The translations under genes and the position numbers were made by a program. Shown here piece after piece: positions 5,850-7,431 of a DNA stretch of 7,431 nt; position 1 is the stretch's first letter, and each line of letters begins with the position of its first letter. The notes beneath the pieces were generated by a model. It saw only the letters and a list, made by a program, of their open reading frames with translations. It did not search any database and was not told where the DNA came from. Source of the stretch: Betaproteobacteria bacterium (GTDB taxonomy: Bacteria; Pseudomonadota; Gammaproteobacteria; Burkholderiales; Burkholderiaceae_C); NCBI GenBank assembly GCA_009923345.1, contig RFTR01000096.1, positions 1-7,431 of the forward strand, in the 5' to 3' direction.

Positions 5850-6844
5850 GCTTGTATAGGGGGCTGGACGGAATCGATAAATTGTTGCAAAGCCGCTGGC
5901 AGTGGGGCTTTGACGGTCACAGGACGCGCGCTCACTGGATGGTGAAACTTCAATTGCCATGCATGCAAAAACATGCGCTTGAGACCCAACTTTTGTAATT
6001 GTTTGTTCTGCTCAAAGTCGCCGTATTTGTCGTCACCCGCGATCGGATGCCCTTGGCTGGCCATGTGCACACGAATCTGATGCGTACGCCCCGTCTTGAT
6101 CGTCACTTCCAACAAGGTGTAAGGCCCTACCGTGCGCGCCACGCGCACCAAGGTAATGGCGCGTTGCCCGTTCGGGTCGTCCTTGCCCACCACTTTGACG
6201 CGGCGCTCCCCTTCGGCCTCACCCGTCGCCACGGTGTATTTGAAGAGCGGCACATCGATCACTTTTTTGTTCGAAGGCCACAAGCCCAGTACCAAGGCCA
6301 AATAGGTCTTGCCGGTTTCGCGGTCACGAAACTGGTCTTGCAAATGTTTGAGCGCACTGCGTTTTTTAGCTATCAGCAGTACGCCTGAGGTCTCGCGGTC
6401 TAAGCGGTGCACAAGTTCCAAATTCAAACTAGCCGGCCGCGCACGGCGCAGTTGCTCGATCACCCCAAAACTCACGCCACTGCCGCCATGCACTGCGACC
6501 CCGGCGGGCTTGTCGATGGCGATCAAGGCTTCGTCTTCCATGAGCACCTCGAACTCGCGGGCGGGTGCTGGGGCGTCTTCTTTGGCTTGCATTTGGGCGG
6601 AGATGCGAACTGGCGGAATACGGATCAAATCTCCCGCCTCTATCCGCTGGTCCGCCGACGCGCGGCCTTTGTTCACCCGCACCTCTCCCGAACGGATGAT
6701 GCGGTAGACATGGGTTTTGGGCACCCCTTTGAGATGGCGCATCAAAAAATTGTCGAGCCGTTGCCCCGCCGAGTCATCGTCCACGGCTAGGGTTTTCACT
6801 GAAGGGTCTGAAGCTAGGTGGATAGCCCCTATAATGTGTTTCAC
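5846..6844 (-). CDS. rluC: 23S rRNA pseudouridine synthase, RluC type
   Basis: RluC makes pseudouridines 955, 2504 and 2580 of 23S rRNA in E. coli. With the start chosen here the product is 332 residues (E. coli 319). An S4 RNA-binding domain occupies about residues 27-77 (GQRLDNFL, GEVRVNKGR, RIPPVR). The catalytic domain follows, with HRLDRETSG carrying the predicted catalytic Asp149, then KTYLALVLG and GRTHQIRVHM, all diagnostic of the RluA/RluC/RluD family. There is no ATG between the frame's ATG at 6976 and the S4 domain. GTG 6844 gives a family-like N-terminus, and GTG 6799 is an alternative. Neither has a visible Shine-Dalgarno. It is the first gene of the run rluC, HAD, Rieske, sppA and is divergent from rne, as in enterobacteria. 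A TCTAAT at 6884-6879 could be its -10, without a good -35. RluC rather than RluA/RluD is inferred mainly from context and the S4 domain. Confidence 0.92.
   Translation of the reverse strand: MKHIIGAIHLASDPSVKTLAVDDDSAGQRLDNFLMRHLKGVPKTHVYRIIRSGEVRVNKGRASADQRIEAGDLIRIPPVRISAQMQAKEDAPAPAREFEVLMEDEALIAIDKPAGVAVHGGSGVSFGVIEQLRRARPASLNLELVHRLDRETSGVLLIAKKRSALKHLQDQFRDRETGKTYLALVLGLWPSNKKVIDVPLFKYTVATGEAEGERRVKVVGKDDPNGQRAITLVRVARTVGPYTLLEVTIKTGRTHQIRVHMASQGHPIAGDDKYGDFEQNKQLQKLGLKRMFLHAWQLKFHHPVSARPVTVKAPLPAALQQFIDSVQPPIQA
6808..6835 (+). promoter_or_regulatory. candidate sigma70-type promoter of rne
   Basis: A perfect TATAAT at 6830-6835 is preceded at a 16-base spacing by CTGAAG (6808-6813), a three-of-six match to the -35 consensus. 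The geometry resembles the rpmF promoter in this window (CTGATA, 16 bases, TATAAT). Transcription would begin near 6842, giving rne a leader of about 417 bases. The promoter lies within the first codons of rluC if that gene starts at 6844. Other promoters nearer rne cannot be excluded. Confidence 0.55.
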
Positions 6845-7020
6845 CAGCGTTTGCTTGTAAGTACTTGATTTAACTGAGATTAGAGCACGGACAGAGCAAC
6901 GCGGTGAGGTCGATGCCCCTTTTGGGCCCGTTTCGCAGACCCAGTACCAAAGAGACTGGATGGCCAAACGCCCCAAAAGTTGAGCAGACGCTCAGCAAAC
7001 ACTGAAACGGAATACCCCAA

Positions 7021-7052
7021 GCTGGTGAGATGCTTCTTTGAGCCTCATCAGC
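7021..7052 (+). promoter_or_regulatory. 13-bp stem-loop in the rne leader
   Basis: GCTGGTGAG (7021-7029) pairs with CTCATCAGC (7044-7052) with one G-U. After a two-base bulge (7030-7031), GCTT (7032-7035) pairs with GAGC (7040-7043) around a CTTT loop. No protein-coding reason for the symmetry is apparent, because the stretch is non-coding on both strands. The pairing is seen directly; the function is unknown. Confidence 0.6.
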
Positions 7053-7129
7053 GGATTACAGCGAGTTAGCAAACCCATGGTTGTCGTGAAATTTTTATCC
7101 GAACCCGCTTTTATCCACGCGCCCAATCC

Positions 7130-7163
7130 CCGTCGGCTGTGCTCATAACGCACGCCTAGACGG
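7130..7163 (+). promoter_or_regulatory. 12-bp bulged stem-loop in the rne leader
   Basis: CCGTC/GACGG, GGC/GCC and GTGC/GCAC stack in order, with a one-base bulge (T7138) on one side and a two-base bulge (7157-7158) on the other, and close on a seven-base loop (7143-7149). It is GC-rich and ends about 95 bases before the rne ATG. No T-tract follows, so it is not a terminator. Confidence 0.6.
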
Positions 7164-7202
7164 TCGCTACGGCAATTCCCTTCGTTTTCTGACGTCCTCT
7201 CT

Positions 7203-7237
7203 GGCATCGTTGGCCCGTCATGGGCCTGTGATGTTTT
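7203..7237 (+). promoter_or_regulatory. hairpin with short T-run just upstream of the rne ribosome site
   Basis: GGCCC (7212-7216) and GGGCC (7222-7226) enclose a GTCAT loop. Two G-U pairs and one mismatch connect to a lower CATC/GATG stem (7205-7208 with 7230-7233), followed by TTTT at 7234-7237. It resembles a weak intrinsic terminator or attenuator and ends only 8 bases before the Shine-Dalgarno. It could equally be a stem that presents or blocks the ribosome site. Confidence 0.5.
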
Positions 7238-7245
7238 AGAAATGT

Positions 7246-7250
7246 GAAGG
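7246..7250 (+). promoter_or_regulatory. ribosome binding site of rne
   Basis: GAAGG lies eight bases upstream of ATG 7259 and selects it over the in-frame ATG three codons later. Confidence 0.65.
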
Positions 7251-7258
7251 TACGCTCC

Positions 7259-7431
7259 ATGAAACGGATGCTCATTAACGCCACCCAGGCAGAAGAACGC
7301 CGCTTGGCAATCGTCGACGGACAAAAACTCCTCGACTACGAAATTGAAATCGAAGGCCGCGAACAACGCAAAGGCAATATCTACAAAGCAGTCGTGACGC
7401 GCGTCGAGCCCTCGCTCGAAGCCTGCTTCGT
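7259..7431 (+). CDS. rne: ribonuclease E, N-terminal part (cut by window edge)
   Basis: RNase E is the main endonuclease for mRNA turnover and for rRNA and tRNA maturation, and is the scaffold of the degradosome at the inner membrane. Only 57 codons are present. They start MKRMLINATQAEERRLAIVDG and lead into GNIYKAVVTRVEPSLEACF, the beginning of the S1-containing catalytic half. RNase G would show a different N-terminus, so RNase E is favoured. Divergence from rluC is the conserved arrangement in proteobacteria and supports the call. The Shine-Dalgarno and family N-terminus fix the start at 7259. The catalytic Asp residues, zinc-link cysteines and C-terminal scaffold lie outside the window. 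Confidence 0.95.
   Translation, partial: MKRMLINATQAEERRLAIVDGQKLLDYEIEIEGREQRKGNIYKAVVTRVEPSLEACF

Larger units (their letters stand above)
6842..7258 (+). promoter_or_regulatory. long structured 5' leader of rne
   Basis: The roughly 414 bases between rluC and rne hold no convincing protein gene. As plus-strand RNA they are rich in stems. CCAGT/ACTGG pairs at 6941-6959 (9-base loop), and GTTGAGC/GCTCAGC at 6979-6996 (AGAC loop, one G-U). A 13-bp hairpin spans 7021-7052 with a two-base bulge and a CTTT loop. A 12-bp hairpin with small bulges spans 7130-7163, and GGCCC/GGGCC with flanking CATC/GATG spans 7205-7233. A long-range helix can join 6919-6933 to 6966-6979. An AT-rich stretch at 7086-7099 lies between two of the hairpins. 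In E. coli the rne mRNA has a 361-base leader through which RNase E represses its own synthesis. An analogous role here is inferred from position, length and structure, not from sequence similarity. Confidence 0.6.

Noticed and set aside
5325..5945. 206-codon open frame on the plus strand
   Set aside because: It lies opposite the HAD gene and the end of rluC. The product has no recognisable motifs and the opposing genes are certain.
6992..7366. 124-codon open frame on the minus strand across the rne leader and start
   Set aside because: It is antisense to the certain rne N-terminus, has no recognisable domain, and its region is better explained by the structured leader.
1..7431. Search for mobile elements, CRISPR repeats, tRNA genes, toxin-antitoxin pairs or defence genes
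   Set aside because: No transposase or integrase motifs, no regularly spaced repeats, no cloverleaf-like segment and no unexplained gene pair were seen. All substantial frames belong to recognisable housekeeping families.

Overview
The window is an ordinary, densely packed housekeeping segment of a betaproteobacterial chromosome. The protein families, the gene order and the moderate GC content suggest order Burkholderiales, probably a Comamonadaceae-like lineage. I would not name a genus from sequence alone. I see no mobile element, CRISPR array, tRNA, rRNA or sign of recent transfer.

Layout. (1) Positions 1-2250, minus strand: yceD, rpmF, plsX and the 5' part of fabH. This is the classic large-subunit biogenesis/phospholipid/fatty-acid cluster. 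rpmF has its own good sigma70-type promoter inside the end of yceD, and a hairpin plus T-tract lies between rpmF and plsX. (2) Positions 2279-3710, plus strand: maf (YceF type), which diverges from yceD across only 28 bp, then a tetrapyrrole-methylase-fold methyltransferase related to RsmI but lacking some of its N-terminal motifs. (3) Positions 3795-6844, minus strand: a compact run rluC, HAD phosphatase (gph-like), Rieske 2Fe-2S protein, sppA-type S49 peptidase. Spacings are -4, 10 and 8 bp, so these are very probably one transcript. (4) Positions 6845-7258: about 414 bp with no convincing gene. I read it as the long 5' leader of rne. It has a perfect TATAAT at its upstream edge and several strong potential RNA stem-loops. 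(5) Positions 7259-7431, plus strand: the start of rne (RNase E), cut by the window edge.

How the genes relate. The blocks rne/rluC and yceF/yceD-rpmF-plsX-fabH are neighbours in enterobacteria too (established knowledge of the E. coli locus). Here three minus-strand genes (gph-like, Rieske, sppA) and the plus-strand methyltransferase lie between rluC and maf. Most functions concern ribosome and RNA handling (L32, YceD, RluC, RNase E, possibly the methyltransferase) or membrane lipid precursors (PlsX, FabH).

I do not see a new defence or biosynthetic system. The observations most worth a second look are the structured rne leader with mutually exclusive pairings, the promoter/terminator bracketing of rpmF, the near-leaderless geometry at yceD/maf, and the atypical RsmI-like methyltransferase. 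No folding program or database search was run. All RNA structures are base-pairing read by eye.
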